Positions 33,986 through 42,365 of a DNA stretch of 64,000 nucleotides are shown in pieces. Where the stretch lies: positions 83,944 to 147,943 of the forward strand of contig CAJTUM010000005.1 of assembly GCA_910579575.1 (NCBI GenBank). Direction: 5' to 3'. Numbering within the stretch: the stretch's first letter is position 1; each line of letters opens with the position of its first letter. The notes under the pieces were generated by a model. It was not told the origin of the DNA. It did not search any database and saw only the letters and a list, made by a program, of their open reading frames with translations. The stretch is from an uncultured Eubacteriales bacterium (GTDB taxonomy: Bacteria; Bacillota; Clostridia; Oscillospirales; Butyricicoccaceae). The translations under genes and the position numbers were made by a program.

Positions 33986-35401
33986 ATGAACGAAACCAAT
34001 CATACCGCTGTTTCAACCGGCGGCTGGCAAGCGCCTTTTCGCCTCATTCTCTGGGGCCTGGCGGCCGGGACGATTCTCCCCGCTTTCCAGGGTCTGCGGC
34101 TGGATATCCTGCTGCCGCTGCTGGGGATGTTGCTTCTGCTGCTGGGTTTCCGGGCGCTTCGCCGGCAAAATCGTTTTTTTCAGGCAGGCTGGCTGCTTTC
34201 CCTTCTCTGCGCCGCCCAGATGTTGTTCCAGCTGGCGGTCGGCGCCTCCCCCAGCCGGTCGACGCAGGCGCAATCCCCCTGGCCGCTGGCGCTGACGCTG
34301 CTGATCAACGGCGCTCGGCTTCTCTGCCTGTGGGGCGGCCTAAGACAGACGCGGCGTCAGGCCGGCTTGCCGCCCAAGGCGGCGGCCGCCGGCGGTCTGG
34401 CGGGCTGGTATCTGTCGATGTGTCTGCTGGCCCTGACCCACTATCAGGGTCTCTTGGTTTGGGTCATGCTGGCCGCCTTCGTCGCGCTGCTGATTCAGCT
34501 GAATCGGTCTGTCAAAGAACTGGATCAACTGGGATTCCCCTTTGTCCCCGCCCCGGCAAAGCTGCCCGACTGGCTGCTTTCTGCCCTGTTGACAGGGGGC
34601 CTGGCGATCTGCGTCGCCCTTCTGGCCTTGTTCGCTTACCAATACCCTATGGATTGGCAGCCCCTTCCGCCTAACGGCGGCGAAGACCAAGTCCAACAAA
34701 TCAAAGAAGAACTGCTCTCTCTTGGATTCCCAGCCCAAGCGCTGGACGACCTGGAGGACCAACAGATTTTGGATTGCCGGGGCGCGCTTCGTGTGATAAC
34801 GCAGGAACAGGAATACGCGCTGAACCCGGGATCCCAGGATCTTCTGTTTGCTCATACGGCGGTTCAGCTACCTGGCCAGACGGAGCATTGGAAGATATTT
34901 CACCATTTCCTGTGGCGGACAAACCCGGGGTTTTGGGGGACCGAATCCATCCGCCTCTGGCCCGCTTCTCATCTGGACGGCTGGCAGGACCAAGGGAATT
35001 TTCAAGGCCGGCTGCTCTATGAAACGCCGGAGGGACAGACCATGACCGCGCCTTTCTATTCCCAGGGCCTGCAAAGCGTACAACCTCTGTTTGGGAACGA
35101 AACCTCCCAGGATTGGTTCGCCGCCTTTTCTCTGCCCAAAGAGGGCCAAAACCGCCGGGGATATCTGTGTTACGACATTTTGGCCAGACAAGAGGGCTGG
35201 CTGATCGACAGCTGGGTCAACTATACGCACCAGAAGCGCTGGCAGTATCCGGCTGAAACGGCGCAGCAGCATCAGCTAAAAGCCGAATGGCTGCGAGAAG
35301 GAGCTTTTATTACCGTCCAATCCGCTCTCCAGCTTCAGACTGCGGATATGGACGGGGATTATCGCTACCAGACTTACTCAGACTCCAGCAAGCAAGCATA
35401 A
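33986..35401 (+). CDS. polytopic membrane protein of unknown function
   Basis: Aaggagg lies 7 nt before ATG 33986, which is preferred over the TTG two codons earlier. The 471-aa protein has about six hydrophobic spans in residues 15-230 (pairs around LILWGLAAGTILPAF, LLPLLGMLLLLLGF, LAGWYLSMCLLALTH, LLVWVMLAAFVALLI and LLTGGLAICVALLALF). About 240 predominantly beta, Trp-rich extracellular residues follow. I do not recognise the family. It has its own promoter, and the convergent CbrC-like gene follows at once. Confidence 0.8.
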   Translation: MNETNHTAVSTGGWQAPFRLILWGLAAGTILPAFQGLRLDILLPLLGMLLLLLGFRALRRQNRFFQAGWLLSLLCAAQMLFQLAVGASPSRSTQAQSPWPLALTLLINGARLLCLWGGLRQTRRQAGLPPKAAAAGGLAGWYLSMCLLALTHYQGLLVWVMLAAFVALLIQLNRSVKELDQLGFPFVPAPAKLPDWLLSALLTGGLAICVALLALFAYQYPMDWQPLPPNGGEDQVQQIKEELLSLGFPAQALDDLEDQQILDCRGALRVITQEQEYALNPGSQDLLFAHTAVQLPGQTEHWKIFHHFLWRTNPGFWGTESIRLWPASHLDGWQDQGNFQGRLLYETPEGQTMTAPFYSQGLQSVQPLFGNETSQDWFAAFSLPKEGQNRRGYLCYDILARQEGWLIDSWVNYTHQKRWQYPAETAQQHQLKAEWLREGAFITVQSALQLQTADMDGDYRYQTYSDSSKQA

Positions 35402-35419
35402 CCCGTTTTTAGACGGCGG

Positions 35420-36268
35420 TCAATCGCAATCGCTCCACAGCAGATATTTGCCGCAATGGAGACACTGAAACAAATACCCTTGGGCGCCGCCGCCATTGAC
35501 CAGGCTGCGCAGCAGCTCCTCCGGTTCCGCGTCCCATTCCGCCCAGATGGGATCGTCCAAAATCTGCTCCACAATGCCCATCTGCTTCAGCTCTCGATAG
35601 CCCACATACCCCAAAAAAGCGCAGTAATCCCCGCAATGGGCTCGCCAATATTCCTGCTGCCAGCCCCGGTAACCGGGGGTGCGGTAAATCAGCTCTTCCA
35701 ACCTTTCCGGGTCCTGGACCCCCTCTTCCACCGAAAGCGGGTCCTGAAATTCCCCTTGATACTTCTGAGCCGCCTTGCCGGAGGCAATACAATCTGGGCA
35801 AAGGCAGGAAATATCCGGTTTTGCGTAAAAGGGGCCCGCGTAATAAATCGACACAGGCTTACCGCAGCACTGGCAGGTTCGAGGCGGGTCGGCCCGCAAA
35901 AACGCCCCTGTGGCCAGGGGATCGGGGTGATATCGGAAATCCGGCAACCCCGCCGGCGTTTTCGCCCCCTGGTTGGGGCGGCGCAGCGCAAATTGGTCCC
36001 CGTTCTCCTCTCCAAGTTCCTGGAGCTTTCCCAGCCGCTTCAGAGCCTTTTTATCCCCTTGTCGGACCAAAGGACGCAGGGTTTGATAGGCTGTGGCATA
36101 GAGCTCCAACGCCTCGCAAACGTCGACCAACGTCTGCCGCGCCTCCTCTTCCTCCTGCTTTTCCAGCCAGTCCTTGTATTCATAGAGAGCCTGAACGCTG
36201 GCGGCCGCTCCTTCCGTCTGTTGATATGATTTTTTCAACTCAACGTATTTTTTCTGATATTTATTCAT
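35420..36268 (-). CDS. CbrC family protein (UPF0167)
   Basis: ATG 36268 follows aaggtgg by 8 nt and is preferred over the GTG at 36280. The 282-aa protein has a helical N-terminal half (residues 1-95) and a C-terminal CbrC domain: FRYHPDPLATGAF, then CQCCG...YYAGPFY, CLCPDCIASGKAA, RTPGYRGWQQEYWRAHCGDYCAFLG and a last CLHCG pair. The paired cysteines suggest zinc binding. CbrC in E. coli is linked to colicin E2 tolerance, and its biochemical role is unknown. Confidence 0.88.
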   Translation of the reverse strand: MNKYQKKYVELKKSYQQTEGAAASVQALYEYKDWLEKQEEEEARQTLVDVCEALELYATAYQTLRPLVRQGDKKALKRLGKLQELGEENGDQFALRRPNQGAKTPAGLPDFRYHPDPLATGAFLRADPPRTCQCCGKPVSIYYAGPFYAKPDISCLCPDCIASGKAAQKYQGEFQDPLSVEEGVQDPERLEELIYRTPGYRGWQQEYWRAHCGDYCAFLGYVGYRELKQMGIVEQILDDPIWAEWDAEPEELLRSLVNGGGAQGYLFQCLHCGKYLLWSDCD

Positions 36269-36302
36269 TTTCGTCGCCACCTTGTCTTCTCTTTCCCTTG
36301 GT

Positions 36303-36865
36303 TCAATCGGCTAAGCCGCCGGCGCAGCGGCTTTTCAGCAGCTCCATATCCAAAATCCTCACGCCGTTTCGATAGGGCGCGATCGCGCCCAGCCCCCGCA
36401 GACGCCGGTAAGCCCGGGACACCTGCACCCGGCTGACGCCCAGAGCAGACGCCGTCTCCCCCTGGCTCAGCGGGATTTCCTCGCCTCCCTCCCGCCCTGC
36501 GGCATACAAATAGAGGAAGGCGGCGATTTTGGCTTCCACGTCCATGCGGGCGTTCAGCGCCTGACGGGCCAGATACATATTGGAATAAACGGTGTGGTAA
36601 TCCACAGCCGCCACCGCGAAATCCGGTTCGCGCCGCACCAGCTCTTCAATGGCTTGGGGCTCCAAGCTCCAAATTTCCGCCTCTGTCATCGCCTGATAGA
36701 GTAGCGGCAATAGCCGGACTTCAGATAAAACGCACGTCGAAGCTCTTCCCCCGGCCCCGCCAGATACTGGCCGGGCTTCGCCCGAATCATCTGGGCCAAA
36801 GGCGCCAAAATCGGCTCAAAGGGCAAAAAATCGCCGGCAAAATAAAAGCGAGAAATCTGCGGCAT
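36303..36865 (-). pseudogene. crp/fnr-family regulator gene, frameshifted and internally deleted
   Basis: From ATG 36865 (aggagg 9 nt upstream) a frame encodes the start of a cyclic-nucleotide-type beta-roll (MPQISRFYFAGDF to FYLKSGYCRYS) and stops at 36686. A second frame, from about 36710 to 36303, encodes the C-helix and a good HTH (SQGETASALGVSRVQVSRAYRRL). The two frames overlap by 25 bp, and the ~40 residues that normally complete the beta-roll are missing. A simple frameshift is therefore not enough and the gene looks dead. The separate C-terminal frame could still be translated as a 135-aa HTH fragment. Confidence 0.75.
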
Positions 36866-37035
36866 CCTCAGTTTCCTCCTTCCGTGGGCCGCTGTTAAAA
36901 TAAATGCGTTTGATGCAACTCCGCAACAAAAAACAGCCAAATTTGATGCAGCCCCCTGTTACGATAAGGACAAGCAAGGGATCTCCTGATTCTTTGAAAA
37001 ACAGTTCCATATTATCGTAATAGGAGGTTTTGAAG

Positions 37036-37836
37036 ATGTCAACTGTTTCTTTGTCAACGACGTATTCGCCCCAGAACCGCAGGCGCAAAAAACGGATGCG
37101 GCAGGCTCGGCGGCGGCTGACTCTGCTGCTGGCGGCTTTAGGCCTCTCTGGCCTGATGGGGGCAGTTTTGACCGAACTGGGTTCCGCTTTAATCGAGCAT
37201 TTTTCTCCCTACTCGCCGCCCCCTGCCCAAATCGCCCCTCTTTCTGCCGATGAAGGACAAGCCCTTCCGGCGGAGCAGGACTGGCGGCTGACTTTGGTCA
37301 ACGCCGACCATCCGCTGGCCGAAGGCTATGTTCCCGAGCTGACGGAGATCGACGCTTCCGGCCGCCGGATTGATCGCCGGATCGCCGGAGAACTGAAGCG
37401 AATGCTGGCAGACATGGAGCAGGAGGGCCTCTCCCCTCTGGTGTGCTCCGCCTATCGCACCTGGGAAAAGCAAACCAATCTATTCAACAATCAGCTGAAT
37501 AAGCAGCGGGCCCAGGGCCTGTCCGCCGCCGAAGCCGCCGGGGCGGCCAGCGCCATTGTTGCCGCTCCGGGGACCAGCGAGCACCAGTTGGGCCTGGCTG
37601 TGGATATCGTCTCCCTGGAGTATCAGACGTTGGACGACGGCCAGGAGCGTACCTTGGAATTTCAGTGGCTACAGGAGCATTGCTGGGAATATGGCTTTAT
37701 TCTGCGCTATCCCCCCAAGCTGTCCCATCGCACGGGCGTTATTTATGAGCCCTGGCACTACCGCTATGTGGGCGCGGAGGCCGCCTGGGCCATTATGTCC
37801 CAAGGAATCTGCCTGGAAGACTATTTGGGCGTTTAA
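37036..37836 (+). CDS. VanY-type D-alanyl-D-alanine carboxypeptidase (M15B)
   Basis: Aggagg lies 8 nt before ATG 37036. The 266-aa protein has an Arg/Lys-rich cytoplasmic tip, one span at ~27-49 (LTLLLAALGLSGLMGAVL) and an extracellular M15 domain. The zinc ligands are visible in TSEHQLGLAVDIV (SxHxxGxAxD) and EPWHYRYVG, and SAYRTWEKQ is the substrate-side motif. It should remove the terminal D-Ala from peptidoglycan stem peptides. No vancomycin-resistance gene is next to it, so a housekeeping wall role is likely. Confidence 0.94.
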   Translation: MSTVSLSTTYSPQNRRRKKRMRQARRRLTLLLAALGLSGLMGAVLTELGSALIEHFSPYSPPPAQIAPLSADEGQALPAEQDWRLTLVNADHPLAEGYVPELTEIDASGRRIDRRIAGELKRMLADMEQEGLSPLVCSAYRTWEKQTNLFNNQLNKQRAQGLSAAEAAGAASAIVAAPGTSEHQLGLAVDIVSLEYQTLDDGQERTLEFQWLQEHCWEYGFILRYPPKLSHRTGVIYEPWHYRYVGAEAAWAIMSQGICLEDYLGV

Positions 37837-37895
37837 TATCGTGAATTTTTATCTGTGATTTTATCTCTTTGCCGCTTTTCTTTTTCGCCGCGCTG

Positions 37896-37904
37896 TGGTA
37901 CAAT
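37896..37904 (+). promoter_or_regulatory. extended -10 promoter of the amidohydrolase gene
   Basis: TGG-TACAAT with TACAAT at 37899-37904. The -35 region is only T-rich. The ~120-nt leader contains the inverted repeat tccccaaa/tttgggga (37983-37990/37998-38005) just before the ribosome site. Confidence 0.5.
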
Positions 37905-38029
37905 GGTCGCACAAGGTTCTTTGAGACTCGGCAAAACGACGCGGACCCATTTGCCTTAAACCGCTCGGTTCCGCGAAAGAAATCCCCAAAAGAACCCTTT
38001 GGGGACACATTATAAGGAGGATGCGTATC

Positions 38030-39250
38030 ATGAAAACGGCAGTCAAATGCGGCAAGCTTTTTGATTCTCAAAACTGCAAAGTTCTGGAGAATCAGGTTGT
38101 CGTCGTGGAGGACAAGACCATTGTGGATGTGGCGAACCTCAGCGAATTCGCCCAAGAGCCCGATATGGAGGTCATTGATCTCTCCGATAAATTCGTCACC
38201 CCCGGCCTGATCGACCTCCATGTCCACAGCGGCATGAACGGCGAGGGCAACGAACGCAAGAGCCTGCTGCAAACCACCGTAGGCGATTTGACCCTTTACG
38301 CGCTGAAAAACGTTCAGGCCGATCTCTACGCCGGCTTCACCACCCTGCGGGACTGCGGCGGACAAGCCTTCGCCAGCGTGGCCATCCGAGACGCTGTCAA
38401 CAGAGGGGATTTTGTGGGTCCCCGGATGTTTGTCTGCGGCTATTCCATCGGCTCTACCGGCGGCCATGCGGACACGCATTACGCCCCCGGCGTCTATAAT
38501 CCCGCCGAGGACCATCCCATTGTGGACGGCCCGGATTCCGCCCGCAAGGCCGCCCGCTTCAACCTGAAGCACGGCGCGGACTTTTTGAAATTCATGTCCA
38601 CCGGCGGCGTGATGAGCAAGGGCACCACTCTGGGCGCTCAGCAGCTGTGCGACGACGAAATCGCCGCCATCATTGAAATCGCCAATCTGTACGGCGTCCA
38701 CACCGCCACCCACGCCCATGGCACTGCCGGCATCAAGGCCGCCGTTCGGGCCGGCGTCACCACCGTGGAACACGGTATGATTCTGGACGAAGAAGCCATT
38801 CAGCTAATGCTGGAGCATGGGACTTACCTGACTCCCACCATCATCGCCGCCGAGCGCATCTGCGTCAAAGGCCCCGAAATGGGCCTGGTCCCCTACATGA
38901 TCGATAAAGCCAATCAGGCCCTTTCTCACCATGAATGGGGCTTCCGTCAGTGCTTGGAGCGGGGCGTTAAAATCACCTTCGGCACAGACTCCGCAACGCC
39001 TTATAACTTCCATGGCAAGCAAGGTTATGAGTTTGAGCTGCTGAACCGCTGGGGCATGGCCCCCCACAAGGCTTTGGTAGCCGCCACCATGACCAACGCC
39101 GAAGTGCTGGGTGTCAAAGATAAAATTGGAAGTATTGAAAAAGGTAAGCTGGCCGATCTGTGCGCCTGGAGCTGCGACCCCGCCGAAGACGTTACGACCA
39201 TGACAAACTGTCTGTTCGTCATGAAAGAAGGCGCCGTCGTCAAGGGTTGA
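38030..39250 (+). CDS. metal-dependent amidohydrolase (imidazolonepropionase/prolidase-like, COG1228)
   Basis: ATG 38030 is 9 nt after aaggagg; the ATG at 38021 would be too close. The 406-aa TIM-barrel hydrolase shows the metal ligands HxH in LIDLHVHSGMNG, a Lys in FLKFMSTGGVMS that could be the carboxylated bridge, HAHG, VEHGMILDEE, and the catalytic Asp in TFGTDSATPY. The subgroup includes Xaa-Pro dipeptidases and other amidases; the true substrate cannot be read from sequence. It is monocistronic with its own promoter and terminator. Confidence 0.9.
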   Translation: MKTAVKCGKLFDSQNCKVLENQVVVVEDKTIVDVANLSEFAQEPDMEVIDLSDKFVTPGLIDLHVHSGMNGEGNERKSLLQTTVGDLTLYALKNVQADLYAGFTTLRDCGGQAFASVAIRDAVNRGDFVGPRMFVCGYSIGSTGGHADTHYAPGVYNPAEDHPIVDGPDSARKAARFNLKHGADFLKFMSTGGVMSKGTTLGAQQLCDDEIAAIIEIANLYGVHTATHAHGTAGIKAAVRAGVTTVEHGMILDEEAIQLMLEHGTYLTPTIIAAERICVKGPEMGLVPYMIDKANQALSHHEWGFRQCLERGVKITFGTDSATPYNFHGKQGYEFELLNRWGMAPHKALVAATMTNAEVLGVKDKIGSIEKGKLADLCAWSCDPAEDVTTMTNCLFVMKEGAVVKG

Positions 39251-39337
39251 TTGTTGCTCCTGCAAAGGTCTTTGGCCCTGTTCTGTCAGTCGGCCGTTCG
39301 TTTGGCGCCATAGCGCTTCGTCGCCTCCGCCGATTTC

Positions 39338-39365
39338 AAAAAGCCGGCCAGTTGGCCGGCTTTTT
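39338..39365 (+). terminator. terminator of the amidohydrolase gene
   Basis: A 13-bp stem (aaaaagccggcca / tggccggcttttt) with a very tight loop. The remainder of the 306-bp gap 39251-39556 holds only the next promoter. Confidence 0.85.
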
Positions 39366-39427
39366 CGCGCCTTTTTTCGCAACCGGCGGTTGCGGCACAA
39401 ATTTCAACCCATGAAAACCAAAATTGG

Positions 39428-39456
39428 CTGACGAAGCCGCCTGCTTCTGGTATGAT
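39428..39456 (+). promoter_or_regulatory. promoter of the XRE-membrane regulator
   Basis: CTGACG (39428-39433), 17 nt, TATGAT (39451-39456), with an extended TGG before the -10. Confidence 0.6.
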
Positions 39457-39556
39457 AGGGATAAGAAGCCAAATTGCTTTCACAATTTATGGCGACGCTT
39501 GACGGCGCCGCCTTGTGGCAAGCGTTTGGATTCCAACAATAAGGAGTGGTTATTAC

Positions 39557-40075
39557 ATGAACATTCAAACCGCCAACCGGCTGGTGGCCCTGCGCAAGGA
39601 GCGGGGGTTTTCGCAAGAAGAGTTGGCCGCAAAAATCGGCGTCAGCCGGCAGGCCGTCTCCAAATGGGAGCGGGCCGAGGCCAGCCCGGATACTGATAAC
39701 TTGATTTTGCTGGCTCGCCTCTATCAGGTCAGTTTAGACGAGCTGCTGGCTATTTCAGATATTCCCGCTTCATCGCCTCCTCCGCCAGAAGCCTTGGCGG
39801 AAGACGAAGCCGACGCGGCCTCAGAGCCGCCAGAGCCCCGCCCTTTTGAGGCGCCCGCTCCGCCGGCGGAACCAAACGGCGGTTGGGACGGCGCGTCCCC
39901 GCCTCAGCGGAATTATTTGAAGCTGACCCGCTTCCCCTATCCTGTGCTGGCCGTTCTGATCTATCTGATCCTGGGGTTTTCCTATCGTTGGTGGCATCCC
40001 GGCTGGTTGATTTTTTTCACCATTCCCTTTTATTATTGGTTTGCCGCCGCCGTGGACCGCAGCCGCCAGGGGTGA
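39557..40075 (+). CDS. XRE family regulator with C-terminal membrane spans
   Basis: ATG 39557 follows aaggag. The 172-aa protein has an XRE helix-turn-helix at residues 5-60 (LRKERGFSQEELAAKIGVSRQAVSKWE), a Pro/Glu/Ala-rich linker and two short hydrophobic segments at the end (YPVLAVLIYLILGF, WLIFFTIPFYYWFAA). Membrane-tethered XRE proteins of this build are common in Clostridia and may regulate from the membrane. Targets unknown. Confidence 0.88.
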   Translation: MNIQTANRLVALRKERGFSQEELAAKIGVSRQAVSKWERAEASPDTDNLILLARLYQVSLDELLAISDIPASSPPPPEALAEDEADAASEPPEPRPFEAPAPPAEPNGGWDGASPPQRNYLKLTRFPYPVLAVLIYLILGFSYRWWHPGWLIFFTIPFYYWFAAAVDRSRQG

Positions 40076-40082
40076 CCGCGCA

Positions 40083-40108
40083 AAAGAGACGCCGGCCGGC
40101 GTCTCTTT
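40083..40108. terminator. bidirectional terminator between the XRE gene and dpaB
   Basis: A near-perfect palindrome, aaagagacgccgg / ccggcgtctcttt (11-bp stem with a ggcc loop), between convergent genes. Confidence 0.75.
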
Positions 40109-40120
40109 CATGACTTTTCG

Positions 40121-40696
40121 TTATTTCATCAACACCATGGGCTGGATTTGAAGGCCCTTGATCGCCCAATCCAGCGCGCTTTCCACCAGCTCCATACAGG
40201 CTACCATAGAGCGAGGCTTTTTTTCGTAGTCGTCCTGTTGGAAAGGGACAAAATAAACGTTGCGGCGGTTCATCAGCTCCCCGATGTTCCGGGCGGCGGC
40301 GCCCAAAGCGTCGTTGGTGGAAACGGCAATCGCCAAAGGCCGGTCGTTGCGGATATGCGCTTTGGCCGCCATCAGCACGGGAGTGTCCGTAATTCCAGCG
40401 CAAAGCTTGGCCAGGGTGTTGCCTGTGCAGGGAGCGATTACCATGATATCAAAGAGCTTTTTAGGGCCAATTGGCTCCGCCTCCACAATGGTGTGGATGA
40501 TTTCATTGCCGCAAGCTCGGCGCGCTTCCGCCCGAAAATCCTCTGCCCGATAAAACCGGGTGTCTGTGTGATAAGCCATATTAGAAAAAACTGGAATGAC
40601 CTGATTGTTTTGAGCCAGGCTTTCCATTACCGGTATAATCTGAGAAAAGGTGCAGAAGGACCCGGTGACGCCGAAGCCGATTGTTTTACCTGTCAT
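40121..40696 (-). CDS. dpaB: dipicolinate synthase subunit B
   Basis: ATG 40696 has aggaggg 7 nt upstream. The 191-aa flavoprotein-fold subunit starts KTIGFGVTGSFCTFSQIIP and carries the conserved VIAPCTGNTLAKLCAGITDTPVLMAAKAHIRN region (APCTGNTLAKL, ITDTPVLMAAKAH). With DpaA it oxidises the lysine-pathway intermediate to dipicolinic acid in the mother cell of sporulating Firmicutes. Its start overlaps the stop codon of the detached dpaA 3' piece (ATGA), so the two were one operon before dpaA was split. No promoter was seen for dpaB alone. Confidence 0.96.
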   Translation of the reverse strand: MTGKTIGFGVTGSFCTFSQIIPVMESLAQNNQVIPVFSNMAYHTDTRFYRAEDFRAEARRACGNEIIHTIVEAEPIGPKKLFDIMVIAPCTGNTLAKLCAGITDTPVLMAAKAHIRNDRPLAIAVSTNDALGAAARNIGELMNRRNVYFVPFQQDDYEKKPRSMVACMELVESALDWAIKGLQIQPMVLMK

Positions 40697-40846
40697 AAAA
40701 TTCCCTCCTGTCGTAGGATACGGTCGATCCCGCCCCAAACGGCCTGAGCGGCGCTGAGCGGCGCCCATTTTCCTGGCAATCCCAGAGCGTGGAGGACTTC
40801 CGCCCCCAGCTCCTTCGCCGCTAAAAAGTCAGCCCCCCCTGGCTTT
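40693..40846 (-). CDS. dpaA: dpaA, 3' piece of a split gene (C-terminal ~50 residues)
   Basis: Reading the minus strand from the 21-bp repeat gives KPGGADFLAAKELGAEVLHA followed by LGLPGKWAPLSAAQAVWGG and IDRILRQEGIL. This is the normal end of DpaA, whose DLASKPGG(V/A)DF segment and 'LPGK.AP' segment are conserved. It has no ribosome site or promoter of its own, and the frame simply runs on into foreign sequence upstream (to 40998). It ends in an ATGA overlap with dpaB. It becomes a functional gene end only if the 17.3-kb intervening DNA is removed. Confidence 0.9.
40826..40846 (-). repeat. left recombination-site repeat (21 bp)
   Basis: The sequence is identical, base for base, to 58126-58146 and in the same orientation; the flanking bases differ on both sides. 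On the minus strand it reads aaagccag-ggggg-ctgactt, an imperfect dyad around a G5 spacer, and encodes KPGGAD of DpaA. Confidence 0.95.
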
Positions 40847-40920
40847 CTCCAGGGCAAGAAGCGGGGCCGAAATCCGGCGTTGAAAGGGGAAAACGGTCTT
40901 AAAATGGAAAGGAGAAACTT

Positions 40921-42090
40921 ATGACGCAATTGACCATCACTCTTTCCTTCCCCCGCCCAGAGGAAATACAGGCGGATTGTTCGCTGGTTTCCCGCCAACC
41001 TTTTGCCTGCGACGTCTCATTTTCTCTGGCCGCCTCCCTGCAAATCGGCCCGGCCCGGCTGGAGGGCGAGCCCTGCCCTGCCCGCCCTCTCGAGGCGCCT
41101 CGTTACGATTATATGCCCCCGGCCCAGCGGGTCTGTTTTCCTGGGAGCAAGGGCGGGCGCAGGTTGGAGTTTTCCTATGGGGGCGGCTTGACTGGCTGGG
41201 CCTTTTCCCTGGACCCGGTCCTGCGATCCCTGAATATTCAATCGGCCTGGCGGCCCTTTGATTTCCCCTTCCCCTTAGACGCCGCAACGGTTCAGACCCA
41301 GACGACCGCCAATTCCTTTGTCCCCTTCGGCCGGATGGAGGAAGGGATGTGGAAGCTCACGACCCAGTTTCAAGGCAATCCCTTCGACGACCTTCTCGCC
41401 AGCAATTTCGCTCTGATCGACCTTTCTCGATGCAGCCTGGCCCAGGGCCGGGCCCTGTGGGCCTGCTGCCGCAGCCCCCGGGAGCTGCCCGCTCTCCAGG
41501 CCGCCTGCCGGCTTTACGACCAGGTTCTGGATTTTTATCAAACTCAGCTCTATGAGCCTTTGAAACGCCCCCGGCAATTTTTGCTCTCCTTCTCCTGCCA
41601 GGAGGACTCTGGCGGCTATTTCACGCCTCGTGGCATGGTCGCTACCGCCATGCCTCAAAATCTGGACCGGCTCATCCACTGGCTGGCCCACGAGGGCGCT
41701 CACGCCTGGTGTGCCGGCGCGCCCATGGGCTGGCAGGATTGGCTCAACGAAACTACGGCGGAATGGTCCGCCCTGCTCTTTGCCCTCTCCCAGGGCAAAC
41801 GGGAATTTTTCCGGCAGACGATTGAACGGCGTCGCCAGGGGCTGGCGGACGGCGGCGTCATCCGCACCCCGGACGGCGCCGCTCCGCCGGACGTACACGA
41901 GCGGGGAACCATTCTTTTTTATCATCTTTATAAAAAATACGGCAGGGAGGCCATTGCGCGGCTGCTGCGCCTTTACCAGACCCTACCTCTGCCCCGAACC
42001 ACCGAGGCTTTTCTGGCCGCCCTCTCCCCCCTGTCCCCTCAGATAGCGGCGGACATCGACCGGAACCTGAATCGATCGGATTTTATGTGA
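40921..42090 (+). CDS. M1-like (gluzincin) metallopeptidase
   Basis: This 389-aa protein has aaaggag 6 nt before its ATG. There is no signal peptide. The metal site is HEGAH (HExxH) in LAHEGAHAWCAG, with the third ligand in WLNETTAEW, 15 residues after the second His; the WLNE block matches M1 aminopeptidases, where the spacing is 18. The N-terminal ~190 residues are beta-rich. It lies just inside the left end of the element and is the only plus-strand gene on that side, with no obvious link to purines. The substrate is unknown. Confidence 0.75.
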   Translation: MTQLTITLSFPRPEEIQADCSLVSRQPFACDVSFSLAASLQIGPARLEGEPCPARPLEAPRYDYMPPAQRVCFPGSKGGRRLEFSYGGGLTGWAFSLDPVLRSLNIQSAWRPFDFPFPLDAATVQTQTTANSFVPFGRMEEGMWKLTTQFQGNPFDDLLASNFALIDLSRCSLAQGRALWACCRSPRELPALQAACRLYDQVLDFYQTQLYEPLKRPRQFLLSFSCQEDSGGYFTPRGMVATAMPQNLDRLIHWLAHEGAHAWCAGAPMGWQDWLNETTAEWSALLFALSQGKREFFRQTIERRRQGLADGGVIRTPDGAAPPDVHERGTILFYHLYKKYGREAIARLLRLYQTLPLPRTTEAFLAALSPLSPQIAADIDRNLNRSDFM

Positions 42091-42110
42091 GAACAAATTG
42101 CTTTCGTCCA

Positions 42111-42145
42111 AAAAACGACGCCTGGAATTTCCAGGCGTCGTTTTT
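42111..42145. terminator. bidirectional terminator
   Basis: A 15-bp perfect stem (aaaaacgacgcctgg / ccaggcgtcgttttt) with a 5-nt loop, between the peptidase gene and the end of the purine operon. Confidence 0.92.
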
Positions 42146-42157
42146 ATGTTTTGTGCT

Positions 42158-42352
42158 TCAAAGGGAGGAATTTAGGGATTCCTCGTTCTCTTCCTCCCGG
42201 ACGCGGTTGTTTTTTCCGTTTCCATTGTTTCCGCTGCCGTTGTTACAGGCATAGACGGTAACGCCCTTTTTGATCGGGGACAACAGAAACCCCCAGACGA
42301 CGCCGGCGGCGAAGCAAGCCAGGCCCATCCAAAATGCTGTGCTCTTGTTCAT
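42158..42352 (-). CDS. small single-span membrane protein
   Basis: This 64-aa protein starts at ATG 42352 (agagg 9 nt upstream), 14 nt after the purL stop, and is the last gene of the purine transcript. It has one span (STAFWMGLACFAAGVVWGFLL), then SPIKKGVTV, a Gly/Asn-rich stretch and an acidic tail. Similar SPIKKG small proteins occur in related gut Clostridia without known function. Confidence 0.7.
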   Translation of the reverse strand: MNKSTAFWMGLACFAAGVVWGFLLSPIKKGVTVYACNNGSGNNGNGKNNRVREEENEESLNSSL

Positions 42353-42365
42353 AAGCTCCATCCTC

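Noticed and set aside
40693..40998. Independent 101-aa gene at the left end of the element
   Set aside because: Only the part from 40846 down belongs to DpaA; upstream of the repeat the frame is foreign, without a ribosome site.
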